Notes: a model not told the origin generated them from the sequence alone. DNA of 64,000 nucleotides from Sinorhizobium meliloti (GCF_035610345.1 NZ_CP141212.1:2423976-2487975); one strand, 5' to 3'. Positions 27,535 to 36,504 are shown, counted from the stretch's first letter. Numbers and translations are program-made.

Positions 27535-28556
27535 TCAGGCGGCGGGAATGTTTTCACGCGTGATGATCCGTGGCTCGATCAGCTTCTTCGTTAGATATGG
27601 CGCGGAGGAAGCAAGAGTGCCCAGCAACTGTATCGTCGCCTGCTCGGCCATCAGGCGGGCATTCTGATCGATCACGACATCGATGCCGTCGTCGAGCAGC
27701 GATTCCCGCGTCTGGTCCGTCAGATCGTGGCAAAAAACCAGCGGGCGCTGGGCGCGTCCAGCCTCCGTTACCGCCGCGATAACCCCGGAGCGGCCCCCGC
27801 CGGCAATGTAGATACCGCCAAGGTCGGGAAGCCGGGACAAGAGGCTCGTCGCGCTCTGATAACCCCGCTGCGAATCGTCTTCGATCTCCAGCACCTCTGC
27901 AACGACGACACCGGGAAAGCGCTCGGCCAGGACGGAGCGGAAGCCGGCCTCGCGCTCGTCATGGCCGCGATACCGACGCGAACCGAGAAAAAGTCCGATT
28001 GTTGCCGGCACCCGCCGCAACATCGCGCCCATCAGCAAACCCGCCGTGCGCCCTGCGATCCGGTTGTCGATCCCGACGTAGTTGGCGCGCGGCGTCGACG
28101 GCAGGTCGGATGCGATGGTGACGACCCTCAATCCGGCATCGATCAGGCGAACGACGGCGGCACGCGTGCGCGGTTCGTCCACCGCGACAATGCCGACGCC
28201 GGCAGTGCTGACGTCGAGGCGATCGATTGCCTCGAGAAGGCTCTGCGGCCTGGCATCCTCGAGCCTGTGCACCCGGTATGAAGCAACCAGCGGCAGGCGT
28301 CGACAAAAGTCCTCGATCTGATGCGCGAGATTGGAAAGGAACTGGTTGCCCCCTACCGGCAGAAGAATTCCAGTCGCGCCGGCCTCGCCGGCATGGCCAG
28401 GTCTCCGGTCTCCGGCAGATAGCCGAGCCGCGCCGCCGCCTCCAGCACACGATGACGGTTGGACGCCTTAACACCCTGCCGGCCATTGATGACCCTGTCC
28501 ACAGTCGCAGTGGATACTCCAGCCAGTTCGGCAACTTCCTTTATGGTCGCTCCCAC
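27535..28556 (-). pseudogene. LacI family transcriptional regulator with frameshift
   Basis: The 5' part (from GTG 28556, MGATIKEVAELAGVSTATVD) has a complete LacI-type helix-turn-helix; this frame stops at 28353. The downstream reading in another frame (LPVGGNQFLSNLAHQIEDFC and on to 27535) is the sugar-binding sensor domain, ending KKLIEPRIITRENIPAA. A single missing base near 28361-28368 (reading ...CTGGAATTCTTCTGCCG...) would restore one open frame of about 340 aa, the normal LacI length. It is divergent from the ABC transport operon it should control. A sequencing error is not excluded. Confidence 0.85.
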
Positions 28557-28570
28557 CAGAATTCTCCGGA

Positions 28571-28614
28571 TTTTGATTGAATTTGATGTAATTACGGCAA
28601 AACTGAAATCAAAA
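28571..28614. promoter_or_regulatory. candidate LacI-type operator region
   Basis: The 91-base gap between the divergent LacI-like gene and the SDR gene is AT-rich and contains an inverted repeat TTTTGATT (28571-28578) and AATCAAAA (28607-28614). Operator function is inferred only from position and symmetry. Confidence 0.4.
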
Positions 28615-28647
28615 ACAAGCTAATTCTTTCTTCAACAGGGGGAAGAA

Positions 28648-29394
28648 ATGAGCGGATTGCAAGGCAAGCGCATTCTCGTGACGGGCGCCGCCGGTGGGTT
28701 GGGAACGGCTCTCACCCGCACGCTGGTGGAGGCCGGTGCCGAACTTGTCGGGGTCGTCAAGACAGAGGCCGACAGCCGGCGTCTTTTGGAAGCCGCGCCC
28801 GGCGGGCATGCTCGGGCCATCGTTGCCGATCTTGCCCACGCCTCCACCCTCACGGAACGGCTGGAAGCCGAAATTGCAGCACATGGGCCTGTCTATGGCA
28901 TCGTCAACAATGCGGCGGTCTATCCGAAGGCCAGACTTGATGCTCTGGACGTGGGAGAAATGATCTCGGTGCTTTCGGTCAATGCGGTAGCCGCGGCCGC
29001 GGTGGTGCAGGCCTGCCTGCCGGGCATGAAGGAGCTTGGCCAAGGACGCATCGTCAACGTGGCCTCGATCACGTTCGACACGGGCATGGAAGAGCTTGGC
29101 GCCTACGTCGCCTCCAAAGGTGCGCTGATCGGCTTGACGAGGGTATGGGCCCGCGAACTCGGTTCTTACGGCGTGACGGTCAACGCCGTCGCCCCCGGCG
29201 CGTTCCGCACCGATGCCGAGAAAATACATCCCGATCCCGAGGGATACAGCCGCTTCGTCATGTCCCGTCAGGCGTTGAAGCGCAGGGGCGAGCCGGAGGA
29301 GTTCGCCGATCTCGTCAGTTTTCTCCTGAGCAAGCGAGCGGCCTTCATCACCGGACAGACGATCCGAATCGATGGCGGCTGGGTAACCCACTGA
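28648..29394 (+). CDS. SDR family oxidoreductase
   Basis: A 248-aa short-chain dehydrogenase. The nucleotide-binding TGAAGGLGTAL is at residues 11-21; VNNAAVYPKA, a serine in VNVASITF, the active-site YVASKGALIG, and the C-terminal RAAFITGQTIRIDGGWVTH follow. It is probably a polyol or hydroxy-acid dehydrogenase given the operon with a sugar-type ABC transporter. Ribosome binding site GGGGGAAG precedes the ATG. Confidence 0.92.
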   Translation: MSGLQGKRILVTGAAGGLGTALTRTLVEAGAELVGVVKTEADSRRLLEAAPGGHARAIVADLAHASTLTERLEAEIAAHGPVYGIVNNAAVYPKARLDALDVGEMISVLSVNAVAAAAVVQACLPGMKELGQGRIVNVASITFDTGMEELGAYVASKGALIGLTRVWARELGSYGVTVNAVAPGAFRTDAEKIHPDPEGYSRFVMSRQALKRRGEPEEFADLVSFLLSKRAAFITGQTIRIDGGWVTH

Positions 29395-29493
29395 GGAGGG
29401 GCGACCCGCGCCAGTATTTCTGACGAACTTCGAAATTCGGCAAAAAATCGGCCAACAGGCCATGTCGAAAGACTTCAACACAGGGAGGAATAA

Positions 29494-30408
29494 ATGAAGC
29501 GCATTCTTGCTGCCGTGGCGCTGACCTTCATGGTCTCGTCTGCCTCCGCTCAGGAGGAGCGGACCTTTTATCTCATTTCGCATGGTGCGGAGTCCGATCC
29601 GTTCTGGATCTCGTGGAATGCGGGGGCGCAGTCGACATGCAAACAGCTTCGCGTTACCTGCAACATCTCCTTCTCCAACGGCGATTTCGCCATTCAGAAA
29701 GAAGCCTTCAACGCCGCCATCGCCTCGGCACCGGACGGGATTGCCGTCACCTCGGCGCAGCCGGGTCTCTGGACGCAGGAAGTTCCGCTCGCTCAGAAAA
29801 ACGGCATCCCGGTTGTTTTCTTCAACAGTGACGACCCCTCCACCGGCCGCAACGCCTATGTCGGCGCGGATCTGAAACTGGCGGGAAGCATCTGGGCGCA
29901 ATATCTGGTGGACAAAGGCCTCGTCAAAGCCGGCGACAAGGTGTTCCTGCCCGTCGAGGTTCCCGGCGCAAGCTATCAGCAACTCGAGACCTCCGGAATT
30001 GCCGCCGTTTTCGACCCACTGGGGATCAAATATGACGTCGTTGATACGGGAGCCGATCCGGCCGGGGTCATACAGCGGATGTCGGAATACATGATCGCCA
30101 ACGACGTCGATGCGATGATCGGTCTTGGCGACCTGGTGATGTCGAATGCGCAGCGCGTCATGGAAAATGTCAACATGGCACCGGGCGACATTCCGGTGGT
30201 CGGATGGGGCAATTCGCGCGAAACGGCGATGGCGGTCAAGGCCGGCTATGTCGCGGCTGCGCTTTGGCAATATCCGGTCGATCAGGGCAGCCTGCCCGTC
30301 TTTCTGTTGAATTCAGCCGCCTCCGGAAACCCGATCGGCTATGACATTTCCACGCTCCAACTCTACGACAACGATACCGTCGGCCCGATCCTGGAGCAGT
30401 ACAAATGA
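29494..30408 (+). CDS. ABC transporter substrate-binding protein, ribose-type
   Basis: A 304-aa periplasmic binding protein of the ribose/galactose (CUT2) type. A signal peptide of about 19 residues (MKRILAAVALTFMVSSASAQ) is followed by TFYLISHGAESDPFWISWNA and the PVVFFNSDDPSTGRNAYVGA ligand-hinge region typical of the family. The ligand cannot be deduced. It sits 100 bases after the SDR gene and overlaps the permease gene by 4 bases. Confidence 0.9.
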   Translation: MKRILAAVALTFMVSSASAQEERTFYLISHGAESDPFWISWNAGAQSTCKQLRVTCNISFSNGDFAIQKEAFNAAIASAPDGIAVTSAQPGLWTQEVPLAQKNGIPVVFFNSDDPSTGRNAYVGADLKLAGSIWAQYLVDKGLVKAGDKVFLPVEVPGASYQQLETSGIAAVFDPLGIKYDVVDTGADPAGVIQRMSEYMIANDVDAMIGLGDLVMSNAQRVMENVNMAPGDIPVVGWGNSRETAMAVKAGYVAAALWQYPVDQGSLPVFLLNSAASGNPIGYDISTLQLYDNDTVGPILEQYK

Positions 30409-31448
30409 GCGAGGTCACATCGAATACCGGGGCGCGTTCATCGCGCCCATCGCCCGATAGCGAAATGAAAATGCCGCGCCCAAGCCTGCGGCGGATGTTC
30501 GAAAAGCCCGAAGCCGCCTCGTTCCTTATTCTTCTCATGGCGGTCGTGTTCTTCGCGATATCGAACGACCGTTTCCTTCATCCGCTCAATCTGACCAATT
30601 TCCTCGCGTTTCTTCCGGAGCTGGGGATCATCGCTCTCGCCATGACGCTGCTGCTGACAGCAGGCGAATTCGACCTTTCGGTCGGCGCGGTCTTTGCCTT
30701 CTGCCCGGTCGTGACGCTCCTGATCACGCAGCACGCCGGTCTTCCGATGGAAATTTCGCTCCTGATCGCGTTGTGCCTGACCGCATTTATCGGTCTGGCG
30801 AACGGTCTTTTCGTCACGCGACTGGCGATTTCGTCCTTCCTCGTAACGCTGTCGATGCTGCTGATCGTGCGCGGGAGCACGCTTTTCGCCACTCAGGGCT
30901 TTCCCTTGGACAGCCTGACCAGCGAAAGCTTCCTACGCCCCCTCCTGGTAGGGACAATCGAAATCGGCAGCGTGCGGATCCATGCCTCGCTCCTGTGGTT
31001 CATCGCCCTGGCCGCCCTGTTCCACTACATCCTGAACAGATCGCAGATCGGCAACTGGGTCTCGGCCATCGGCTCGAACAGGAACGCTGCGCTGGCGCGG
31101 GGTGTGCCGGTCAATGCAGTCAAGACCGGGCTTTTCATTACCGTATCGCTGATGGCGGGCCTGGCCGGCATGATCAGCTCGCTACGCATCTCCTCGGCCT
31201 CGCCGGTCGCCGGCGATCAATACGAGCTTGAAGTCATAGCCATGGTGGTCGTCGGCGGTACCGCCCTGACGGGCGGGCGCGGCACGATCATCGGCACTGT
31301 CGTTGGCGTGCTTCTGATCCGCATCATCCGCAACGGCATCGTGCTTCTGGGTGTGCCGGGCCTGGCCTTCAACATCTTCGTGGGCGCCATCATTCTCACC
31401 ATGCTCATCGTTCACGGCGCAATCAGCCGCAACACATCGAGGAGCTGA
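30405..31448 (+). CDS. ABC transporter permease, CUT2 family
   Basis: A 347-aa inner-membrane permease with about ten hydrophobic segments and the RbsC/FrcC-like motif GEFDLSVGAVFAFCPVV, GLANGLFVTRLAISSFLVTL, and ALTGGRGTIIGTVVGVLL in the cytoplasmic coupling loop. The N-terminal extension (about 40 residues) is soluble. It overlaps the binding-protein gene by 4 bases and is followed after 3 bases by the ATPase gene. Confidence 0.91.
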   Translation: MSEVTSNTGARSSRPSPDSEMKMPRPSLRRMFEKPEAASFLILLMAVVFFAISNDRFLHPLNLTNFLAFLPELGIIALAMTLLLTAGEFDLSVGAVFAFCPVVTLLITQHAGLPMEISLLIALCLTAFIGLANGLFVTRLAISSFLVTLSMLLIVRGSTLFATQGFPLDSLTSESFLRPLLVGTIEIGSVRIHASLLWFIALAALFHYILNRSQIGNWVSAIGSNRNAALARGVPVNAVKTGLFITVSLMAGLAGMISSLRISSASPVAGDQYELEVIAMVVVGGTALTGGRGTIIGTVVGVLLIRIIRNGIVLLGVPGLAFNIFVGAIILTMLIVHGAISRNTSRS

Positions 31449-31451
31449 CCC

Positions 31452-32261
31452 ATGTCAAAACCCATTCTCGAAATCGACGGGCTGACGAAATCGTTCGGCA
31501 GCGTGCAGGCCCTGCGTGGCGCCACCTTTCATGTCAACGAAGGCGAAGTCGTCGCCCTGCTCGGCGACAATGGCGCCGGCAAATCCACGCTCATCAAGGC
31601 GATCTCCGGCGTTTATCCGGCCGATGGCGGTACGATACGCCTGAACGGCAGGCAAGTGACCGTTCGCAAACCGCGCGATGCGATGGAATTGGGCATCGAA
31701 ACGATCCATCAGGACAGTTCGCTTGCCCCGCATCTGTCGATCGCACGCAACCTGTTCCTGGGGCGCGAGCCTGTCCGCCAAAGCTGGCTTGGACTTTTCG
31801 CGCCGATAGACATGAAGTCGATCAACGGCCAGGCGACGGATCTTCTGAGGCGCGTCGGCATCACCAAGAAGCTTAGCGCAGATGCGCCGGTATCGTACCT
31901 GTCGGGGGGCGAACGGCAATCGATCTCGATCAGCCGGGCAATGCAGTTCTTCGCCAAAATCATCATCCTGGACGAGCCGACCAACAATCTGGGCGTGGAG
32001 GAAACCCATGGCGTGCTCCGATTCATAAAAGAGGTGCGCGAGGCAGGCCATTCGCTGATCTATATCACCCACAACATCCACCACGTCTTCGAGGTATGCG
32101 ACCGGGCCGTGATCATGCGCCAGGGCGAGGTCATCGCCAATGTGCGGATGGCCGACAGCGACGTCCTGACCGTCGAAGGGATCATTACCGGCGCGGATCT
32201 AACGAAATTCGTCAAGGGACATAACCCGGGGGGACAAGCCATGGGAGAGACGAATGCCTGA
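31452..32261 (+). CDS. ABC transporter ATP-binding protein, single-domain CUT2 type
   Basis: A 269-aa ATPase with one nucleotide-binding domain: Walker A GDNGAGKSTLIKAI, signature LSGGERQSISISRAMQ, Walker B IIILDEPTNNLGVEETHGVL. Ribose-type systems usually have a doubled ATPase of about 500 aa; the single domain resembles FrcA of the fructose transporter of S. meliloti. Its stop overlaps the next start by 8 bases. Confidence 0.93.
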   Translation: MSKPILEIDGLTKSFGSVQALRGATFHVNEGEVVALLGDNGAGKSTLIKAISGVYPADGGTIRLNGRQVTVRKPRDAMELGIETIHQDSSLAPHLSIARNLFLGREPVRQSWLGLFAPIDMKSINGQATDLLRRVGITKKLSADAPVSYLSGGERQSISISRAMQFFAKIIILDEPTNNLGVEETHGVLRFIKEVREAGHSLIYITHNIHHVFEVCDRAVIMRQGEVIANVRMADSDVLTVEGIITGADLTKFVKGHNPGGQAMGETNA

Positions 32262-33426
32262 GCTTTTCGGGCAAAGCCTGTCGCGCACGGAGCTGGAACG
32301 GCGCACCGGCGCGCTCGGCCAGTTTGCAGGTGTTCGGTCGATGACGCTCGACGACGGGCTGGAGCGCGGAATTCGAATGCTGGAATTCCGCTCCGGCACC
32401 GGCTTGCGCTTCACCGTCCTGGTGGATCGCGCGATGGATATCGCCGATTGCGAATTCAGCGGTCAGGCGATCGGCTGGCACTCGCCAGCCGGCTTCCGCC
32501 ATCCCGGGCTGCATGAGCCGGAGGGCGAAGCGGGGCTGGGCTGGCTGCGGTCGTTTTCCGGGCTGATGGTGACCTGCGGTCTCGACCATATCCTGTTCAT
32601 GGACGAGCGGGACGCTGCGGATTTCAACTATGCTCCGCGCAAGACGGTGCGCAACAGCATCCATGGCCGCGTCGGGGCAATCCCGGCGCGACTGACTGGA
32701 TACGGAGAGGCATGGGATGGCGATCGCTGCACGCTCTGGTGCGAAGGCATCGTCTCCCAGGGCACCGTTTTCGGCGAGCACCTGGAGATGCGCCGCCGCA
32801 TCGGAATCGAGGTCGGCACGAACACCATCGAACTCCACGATATAGTGACCAATCGCGGTTTCTACCGAACGCCGCATATGTTCTGCTACCACATCAATCT
32901 CGGTTATCCGCTTCTGGATGCGGGCGCCGAATATCTGGCTCCCGTAACCGATGTCGTCTGGGCCGGCCATTCGGGCGAGGCGTATCGGGCGCAGAGCACC
33001 GGCTATCGTCGCCTGCCCGGACCGGCCGACCGTTTCCACGAGCAGGTCTGGCAGCATGAAATGGCGCCGGATGCCGAAGGGCGGGTTTCGGTGGCGTTGG
33101 TCAACGATCGGCTTGGCCTCGGCTTCGAGCTCGATGTCGCAAAATCCGAGTTTCCCTGCATGTACGAATGGCAAAATTTTCAGTCCGGCCATTACGCGCT
33201 GGGGTTGGAACCTGCGACCCATCATGTTCGGGGCGCTGCCTTCGCCCGCGAGCGCGGCGAGGAAATCCTCCTCGAGCATGGCGACAGCCGCTCCTATCGT
33301 AGCCGCTTCAGCATTCTGTCCGGGACGGCTGCACTGGCCGAGACCCGTGCACGCATCGCGGCTGCGGCAACCCAGCCGGACGACGACTATCCCGCCCCCT
33401 CCAACAATCATCTTCCACTACGGTGA
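32254..33426 (+). CDS. DUF4432 aldose 1-epimerase-like protein
   Basis: A 390-aa protein matching DUF4432, a beta-sandwich family related to aldose 1-epimerases (galactose mutarotase fold), with RFTVLVDRAMDIADCEFSGQ, GWHSPAGFRHP and HMFCYHINLGYPLLDAGAEY. The family is found in sugar and sugar-acid catabolic gene clusters, so an epimerisation or mutarotation step is plausible but not shown. The ATG overlaps the upstream ATPase stop. Confidence 0.87.
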   Translation: MPELFGQSLSRTELERRTGALGQFAGVRSMTLDDGLERGIRMLEFRSGTGLRFTVLVDRAMDIADCEFSGQAIGWHSPAGFRHPGLHEPEGEAGLGWLRSFSGLMVTCGLDHILFMDERDAADFNYAPRKTVRNSIHGRVGAIPARLTGYGEAWDGDRCTLWCEGIVSQGTVFGEHLEMRRRIGIEVGTNTIELHDIVTNRGFYRTPHMFCYHINLGYPLLDAGAEYLAPVTDVVWAGHSGEAYRAQSTGYRRLPGPADRFHEQVWQHEMAPDAEGRVSVALVNDRLGLGFELDVAKSEFPCMYEWQNFQSGHYALGLEPATHHVRGAAFARERGEEILLEHGDSRSYRSRFSILSGTAALAETRARIAAAATQPDDDYPAPSNNHLPLR

Positions 33427-33430
33427 CGCC

Positions 33431-34213
33431 ATGATCGACCCGACAACCGGTACCGTCGACTTCCAGCGACAGGGCATGACCGCCCGCATCACGCTCAACC
33501 GACCCGAAAAGCTGAACGCGATTTCGCTGGAAATGGCGCGGCGGCTCGAAACCATCGTGGCCGAATGCAATCGCGATCCGGATATCCGCGCGGTCATATT
33601 GACCGGCGCGGGCACAAGGGCGTTCTGCTGCGGCACGGACGTCAAACAGCTCGAACAGTTCACCAATGCGTGGGATTTCCGCAATCGCGAGGATTACTGT
33701 TTGAGCGTGCGCCGTATCGTCAAGCCGGTTGTCTGCGCGATCAACGGCTATGCGCTTGGCGGCGGACTTGAGATGGCGCTGTCCTGCGATATCCGCATCG
33801 CCAGCGAAACCGCGCGGCTGGGCGCGCCCGAGATCAAGCTGGGGTGGATTGGCGGCGGCGGCATGGCGGCCATGCTGTCGAAAAATGCCGGCATGTCAAA
33901 TGCCGCGCTGATGCTGATGACCGGTGACCCGGTCGACGCCGCCACCGCACGCGACTGGCATCTGATTTCAGAGGTGGTCGCGCCCGAGGCGCTTCTCTCC
34001 CGCGCCGAAGAGCTTGCCGACACCATAGCGGCGCGGGCGCCGATCGCCGCCGAGCACGCCAAGATCAACCTGGCCAATGCGGTCAACATGCCGGCCGTAC
34101 AGGCGACGCAATACGAGCTCGACCTGCAGGCTATATGCTTTGCCACCGAAGATGCCGCCGAAGGGCGCGCCGCCTTTGCCGAAAAGCGCCAGCCGGTCTT
34201 CCACCGGCGTTAG
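33431..34213 (+). CDS. enoyl-CoA hydratase/isomerase family protein
   Basis: A 260-aa crotonase-fold protein with ITLNRPEKLNAISLEMARRL, a first oxyanion-hole segment GAGTRAFCCGTDV, and INGYALGGGLEMALSCDIRI plus LGAPEIKLGWIGGGG. The second catalytic Glu of classical hydratases (in the MEMVLTG segment) is replaced, since the aligned stretch is ALMLMTG; so it may be an isomerase or another crotonase. An acyl-CoA enzyme in a sugar-transport operon is unusual. Confidence 0.9.
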   Translation: MIDPTTGTVDFQRQGMTARITLNRPEKLNAISLEMARRLETIVAECNRDPDIRAVILTGAGTRAFCCGTDVKQLEQFTNAWDFRNREDYCLSVRRIVKPVVCAINGYALGGGLEMALSCDIRIASETARLGAPEIKLGWIGGGGMAAMLSKNAGMSNAALMLMTGDPVDAATARDWHLISEVVAPEALLSRAEELADTIAARAPIAAEHAKINLANAVNMPAVQATQYELDLQAICFATEDAAEGRAAFAEKRQPVFHRR

Positions 34214-34225
34214 CACGACGGATAA

Positions 34226-34351
34226 ATCCATGACCATCCGGGCGTCGCAAAACGGCTGGGCCTCGACTATGAGACCTTGGTGGCGCTGAACGTACGCCTC
34301 GTTTATCTGTCGCTGTCGGCATATGGCGAGACCGGCCCGTATGTGGACCGA
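34226..34351 (+). pseudogene. remnant of CaiB/BaiF family CoA-transferase
   Basis: In one frame the bases encode VAKRLGLDYETLVALNVRLV and then YLSLSAYGETGPYVDR. This matches the conserved core of class III CoA-transferases (KLGLDYE...NPRLIY...GFGQTGPYADRPG). The homology starts just after a stop codon and breaks off after the VDR, so only about 42 codons of a protein of normally about 400 aa remain. It lies directly after the crotonase gene, so it was probably part of the same operon. Confidence 0.75.
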
Positions 34352-34377
34352 TGCAGAAAATTTCGGTTCATACCATT

Positions 34378-34404
34378 CCCCTCTCTCCGCGCGCGGAGAG
34401 AGGG
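34378..34404. repeat. palindromic intergenic repeat
   Basis: CCCTCTCTCCGCGCGCGGAGAGAGGG is a near-perfect palindrome followed by TCGGGGCAAGGGGC, of the same family as those near 36505, 46704, 51070 and 51639. It lies between the CoA-transferase remnant and leuA. Confidence 0.65.
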
Positions 34405-34437
34405 TCGGGGCAAGGGGCACCTACCAGGGCAAGCGCG

Positions 34438-36147
34438 TCACTTCCCCATCACGTCCAGCACGCGGTTGGCAGCCGAGACGATCGCCTCCAGTGAGGCGGC
34501 CACGATATTGGTGTTGATGCCGACGCCGAAGAGCTTGCCGCCCGGATACTCGACCTCGACATAAGCGATCGCAGCGGCGTTCGAACCATGCTGCAGCGAA
34601 TGCTCGGAGTAATCCGCCACCGAGAGTTCGACGCCGAGATAGATCGACAGTGCATTTATGAAGCCGTCGATCGGGCCCGTACCCTTGCCCTCGATCTGTC
34701 TGGTCTCGCCGCCGTCCGTGATCTCGGCGGCAACGACGCGCAAGCCTTTGTGCTCGCCTACAGGGTAGGTGTGATGGTCGACGAACTTGATGCGCGCGCC
34801 CGGCTGCTCGACATAGCTTTCGATGAAGCGCTGATGGATGCGCTTCGAGGGCAGCTCCTTGCCTTCCTCGTCGGTGATGCGCTGGACTTCCTCACGGAAC
34901 TCGATCTGCAGATTGCGCGGCAGATTGATCCCGTAGTCCTCCTGCAGGATATAGGCGATGCCGCCCTTGCCCGACTGCGAGTTGATGCGGATGATCGCTT
35001 CGTAGCTGCGTCCGACATCGCGCGGATCGATCGGCAGATAGGGTACCTCCCAGGTCGGCTTGTTCGCCTGTTTGATCGCCTTCATGCCCTTGTTGATGGC
35101 ATCCTGATGCGAGCCGGAGAAAGCCGTGTAAACCAGTTCGCCGACATAGGGGTGGCGTTCCGGAATGACCATCTGGTTGGAATATTCGTAGACTTCCTTG
35201 ACCCGCTCGATGTCCGAGCAGTCGAGCTTGGGATCGACGCCCTGCGTGAACATGTTGAGCGCCAGCGTCACCACATCGACGTTGCCGGTGCGCTCGCCAT
35301 TGCCGAAGAGCGTCCCCTCGACACGGTCGGCGCCCGCCATCAGCCCCAGCTCGGTTGCGGCAATGCCGGTGCCGCGGTCATTGTGCGGATGCAGCGAGAC
35401 GATCAGGTTCTCGCGATTGTCGAGATTGCGGCACATCCATTCGATCTGGTCGGCATAGATGTTCGGCGTCGCCATCTCCACGGTCGAGGGCAGGTTGATG
35501 ATGAGCTTGTTGTCCGCCGTCGGCCGGACGATCTCGGTCACGGCGTTGCAAATCTCCAATGCCACTTCGAGTTCGGTGCCCGTGAAGCTTTCCGGCGAGT
35601 ACTCGAAGCGATAACCGCCGCCCGCTTTCGCGGCCATGTCGGTGATCATCTTGGCGGCGTCGGTCGCGATCTGCTTGATGCCGGCCACGTCCTTGCCGAA
35701 GACCACGCGACGCTGCAGCTCGCTCGTCGAATTGTAGAAATGCACGATCGGCCGGTGCGCACCTTCAAGCGCCTCGAAGGTCCGCGCGATCAATTCCGGC
35801 CGGCACTGTACCAGCACCTGCAGCGACACGTCTTCGGAGACGTTGCCTTCCTCGACGCACCAGCGGGCGAAATCGAAATCCGTTTGCGACGCGGAGGGGA
35901 AGCCGATCTCGATCTCCTTGAAGCCCATGTCCAGGAGGAGGTGGAACATGCGCGCCTTGCGGTCGTGGCCCATCGGGTCGACGAGTGCCTGGTTGCCGTC
36001 GCGAAGATCCACGGAACACCAGATAGGCGCCTCGGTGATCGCCTTTGACGGCCACGTGCGATCCGGCAGTGCGATCTGCGGATAGGGCTGATATTTCACA
36101 GCCGCTTCGGGCATGCCGGTCTTGATGGAATGCGATTTCAAAATCAT
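34438..36147 (-). CDS. leuA: 2-isopropylmalate synthase
   Basis: A 569-aa type-II LeuA that condenses 2-ketoisovalerate with acetyl-CoA, the first step of leucine synthesis. The HMGL-like catalytic barrel shows the active-site VDLRDGNQALVDPMGHDRKA, GFKEIEIGFPSASQTDFDFA, and the metal-binding VSLHPHNDRGTGIAATELGL. The C-terminal regulatory (LeuA dimer) domain has GPIDGFINALSIYLGVEL and EVEYPGGKLFGVGINTNIVA. Length matches long-form LeuA. A leader peptide candidate lies upstream. Confidence 0.96.
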   Translation of the reverse strand: MILKSHSIKTGMPEAAVKYQPYPQIALPDRTWPSKAITEAPIWCSVDLRDGNQALVDPMGHDRKARMFHLLLDMGFKEIEIGFPSASQTDFDFARWCVEEGNVSEDVSLQVLVQCRPELIARTFEALEGAHRPIVHFYNSTSELQRRVVFGKDVAGIKQIATDAAKMITDMAAKAGGGYRFEYSPESFTGTELEVALEICNAVTEIVRPTADNKLIINLPSTVEMATPNIYADQIEWMCRNLDNRENLIVSLHPHNDRGTGIAATELGLMAGADRVEGTLFGNGERTGNVDVVTLALNMFTQGVDPKLDCSDIERVKEVYEYSNQMVIPERHPYVGELVYTAFSGSHQDAINKGMKAIKQANKPTWEVPYLPIDPRDVGRSYEAIIRINSQSGKGGIAYILQEDYGINLPRNLQIEFREEVQRITDEEGKELPSKRIHQRFIESYVEQPGARIKFVDHHTYPVGEHKGLRVVAAEITDGGETRQIEGKGTGPIDGFINALSIYLGVELSVADYSEHSLQHGSNAAAIAYVEVEYPGGKLFGVGINTNIVAASLEAIVSAANRVLDVMGK

Positions 36148-36308
36148 GTGCAGCTTCTCTTCGTCACTGGAGCGTAGCCTGCCGCATGCAATAGCCGATC
36201 ATTCGGGACATTGCGATGGCGATGCCGCGGGGGCCGCGCGATTTGGTTCAGCTTTTCTGGATTTCGAGGAGCAGGTGCCGGCAAGGCTTTTCGGCCGCCG
36301 GGCGCTCC

Positions 36309-36434
36309 TCAGCGAACCCGGCAACCGCGGATAAGGCCGAGAAGAAGAAGCGAGGCGAAGGCGCGCGCAGGAGCACGATTGGCATCGTGTCCCGAAAAGA
36401 TCGCTGCGATCTTGTGTGCGTCGGCCTCAGTCAT
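36309..36434 (-). CDS. candidate leucine leader peptide upstream of leuA
   Basis: An ATG-initiated 41-codon ORF begins MTEADAHKIAAIFSGHDANR and contains the run LLLLGL shortly before the stop (TGA 36309-36311). A -10-like TATAGG and -35-like TTGCTC (spacer 17) lie so that transcription would start at or next to its ATG, making it leaderless, as known for trpL of S. meliloti. Candidate competing hairpins follow (36297-36302 with 36317-36322; 36266-36272 with 36304-36310). The product is too short for any family; the call rests on Leu codons, position and promoter. Confidence 0.7.
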   Translation of the reverse strand: MTEADAHKIAAIFSGHDANRAPARAFASLLLLGLIRGCRVR

Positions 36435-36470
36435 GGAAAAGCCTATACACGGCTTGGTAATGCGGAGCAA
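36435..36470 (-). promoter_or_regulatory. promoter of the leuA leader
   Basis: On the minus strand TTGCTC (36465-36470) and TATAGG (36442-36447) are 17 bases apart, and the -10 box ends 7 bases before the leader ATG. Confidence 0.55.
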
Positions 36471-36504
36471 GAGTGCCCTTCCTCGGGTTTGGTCCGAGGA
36501 CTAG

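Noticed and set aside
28609..30270. 553-aa ORF on the minus strand
   Set aside because: Antisense to the SDR and substrate-binding-protein genes, whose motifs are clear on the plus strand.
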